64,000 bases of DNA from an uncultured Bacteroidales bacterium (lineage in GTDB: Bacteria > Bacteroidota > Bacteroidia > Bacteroidales > P3). This document shows, in pieces, positions 63,427-64,000 of this stretch. Made by a program: the position numbers and the translations under genes. Position 1 is the first letter of the stretch. The number at the start of each line of letters is the position of its first letter. The notes beneath the pieces are model-generated. The model did no database searches. It was not told the DNA's origin and saw nothing but the letters and a program-made list of their open reading frames with translations. The stretch spans positions 1 through 64,000 of the forward strand of contig CALUHO010000010.1 in NCBI GenBank assembly GCA_944320465.1. Direction: 5' to 3'.

Positions 63427-63498
63427 GGCACAGGATTTTGAGGCGGTGTGTGGTAGCGGGTAGTCGGGGCGAAGCCGGAGCTTCTTTGTCTCGGCCAT

Positions 63499-63721
63499 GC
63501 CCAGCGCGGGAAGAGGCTTGGCATGGCGTTCGACTTAATCGGGGCGGTGGCTTCGGCGAAGGTTGGCTGCACCTCGGCAGACCTCAAGCATGCTTGGTTC
63601 TGTGTTTGCCCTGTTTTTCGAGCCTCGGACTCACCCGTTCAGGCACTCCGCATTAGCAGTGGTCGATTTTGGGGACAACCCAACGGGACAAAAGTAGGAA
63701 AAATCGGATTTCCGCCATAGC
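63499..63721. repeat. Intergenic G/C-rich repeat fragments
   Basis: No gene seen. The first ~110 bp are made of short inverted G/C-rich strings akin to the hairpin repeat family; the rest is unremarkable. Confidence 0.4.
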
Positions 63722-63985
63722 GAATTGTCTTAAAAATAGTTAAATGTATCCGAGAGGTGATGGGAATGGTTGGGATGACAAGGGTAGGTGTAACGACCAT
63801 GGAACACAATTTAAGATTCTATTCATAGCTTCCCCGATAATCTCAATGTTTCGTTCTATGGCGCGTTTCAGGCAGAGGTTATTGCAAAAGGCGCCGAATA
63901 ACCTAGGCTTATCGCCTAAGAAACTTTCTATTTAGTTAATGGCGGTCAAAATATCTTGCAAGTGTTTCTTTATCAAATTATCCAT
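63722..63985 (-). pseudogene. HepT-like (DUF86) toxin remnant
   Basis: From ATG 63985 the frame reads MDNLIKKHLQDILTAIN, then a TAA (63934-63932), then IESFLGDKPRLFGAFCNNLC and RAIERNIEIIGEAMNRIL in the same frame, which is the start of the HepT/DUF86 family (RNase or toxin partner of the MntA antitoxin). Downstream, IPITSRIHLTIFKTIR appears in another frame where the family has its ITNAR/RN segment; the RNxxxH motif is absent. The gene is thus broken by a stop, a frameshift and a deletion. Any mntA partner would lie beyond the window end. Confidence 0.7.
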
Positions 63986-64000
63986 AGATTAGTGTTTTTG

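Noticed and set aside
62341..63441. 366-codon plus-strand ORF opposite the Rpn-type gene and across the MITE
   Set aside because: It has Val/Leu/Asp/Ala-rich composition with no domain and crosses the mobile element; the minus-strand reading matches a known family.

Overview
The window looks like a chromosomal segment from a member of the Bacteroidetes, most likely the order Bacteroidales, of moderate GC content. The reasons are the fused secDF gene, an exbB-exbD-exbD operon, a TamL-type lipoprotein, promoters of the Bacteroidetes form TTTG-N19/20-TAnnTTTG, and parts of a type IX secretion system (porT and a porE-like gene) together with cargo carrying type IX C-terminal sorting domains. Tryptophanase and a type I asparaginase suggest amino-acid fermentation. 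I cannot name the genus from sequence alone.

Layout. 1-8.3 kb: nucleoside permease, tatD, trpS-hflX, tRNA-Ser, the ExbB/ExbD energiser operon and a broken FN3 fragment. 8.3-15 kb: acyltransferase and tamL, then tnaA divergent from ansA. 15-22.3 kb: secDF, porE-like OmpA protein, purM. 22.5-38.5 kb: a surface locus made of a TonB-dependent receptor, a PCMD/type IX cargo protein and two tandem giant proteins (about 1,890 and 1,990 residues) built of some twenty and nineteen divergent InlB B-type repeats. 39-50.3 kb: housekeeping genes (arginase-like pseudoenzyme, rpsP, MscS channel, thioesterase-rimM-trmN6, tsaC, porT, FAD protein, prenyl synthase). 50.7-53.7 kb: a von Willebrand A/beta-barrel protein with an apparent frameshift and a clostripain-like lipoprotein. 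54-61 kb: ABC-F, lspA, dksA-like, ileS. 61.3-64 kb: GNAT, an Rpn-type nuclease gene split by a mobile element, and a HepT remnant.

Mobile and repeat DNA is the most unusual content. Four copies of an exactly 193-bp non-coding element with 19-bp perfect terminal inverted repeats sit between 5-bp A/T-rich target duplications; one splits the Rpn-type nuclease gene so that precise excision would restore the frame. A second miniature family (13-bp ends GAAGCTGTTTAAA, TTA target) occurs twice, and one copy carries a nested 78-bp piece of a third family. That third family consists of hairpin units bounded by GATAG and CTATC, and one of its members appears to supply the promoter of ileS.

Functional links: SecDF and LspA serve general export and lipoprotein maturation; PorT and the PorE-like protein belong to the type IX system that would export the sorting-domain proteins of the surface locus; ExbB/ExbD would energise the TonB-dependent receptor (TonB itself is not in the window); TamL would help insert outer-membrane proteins.
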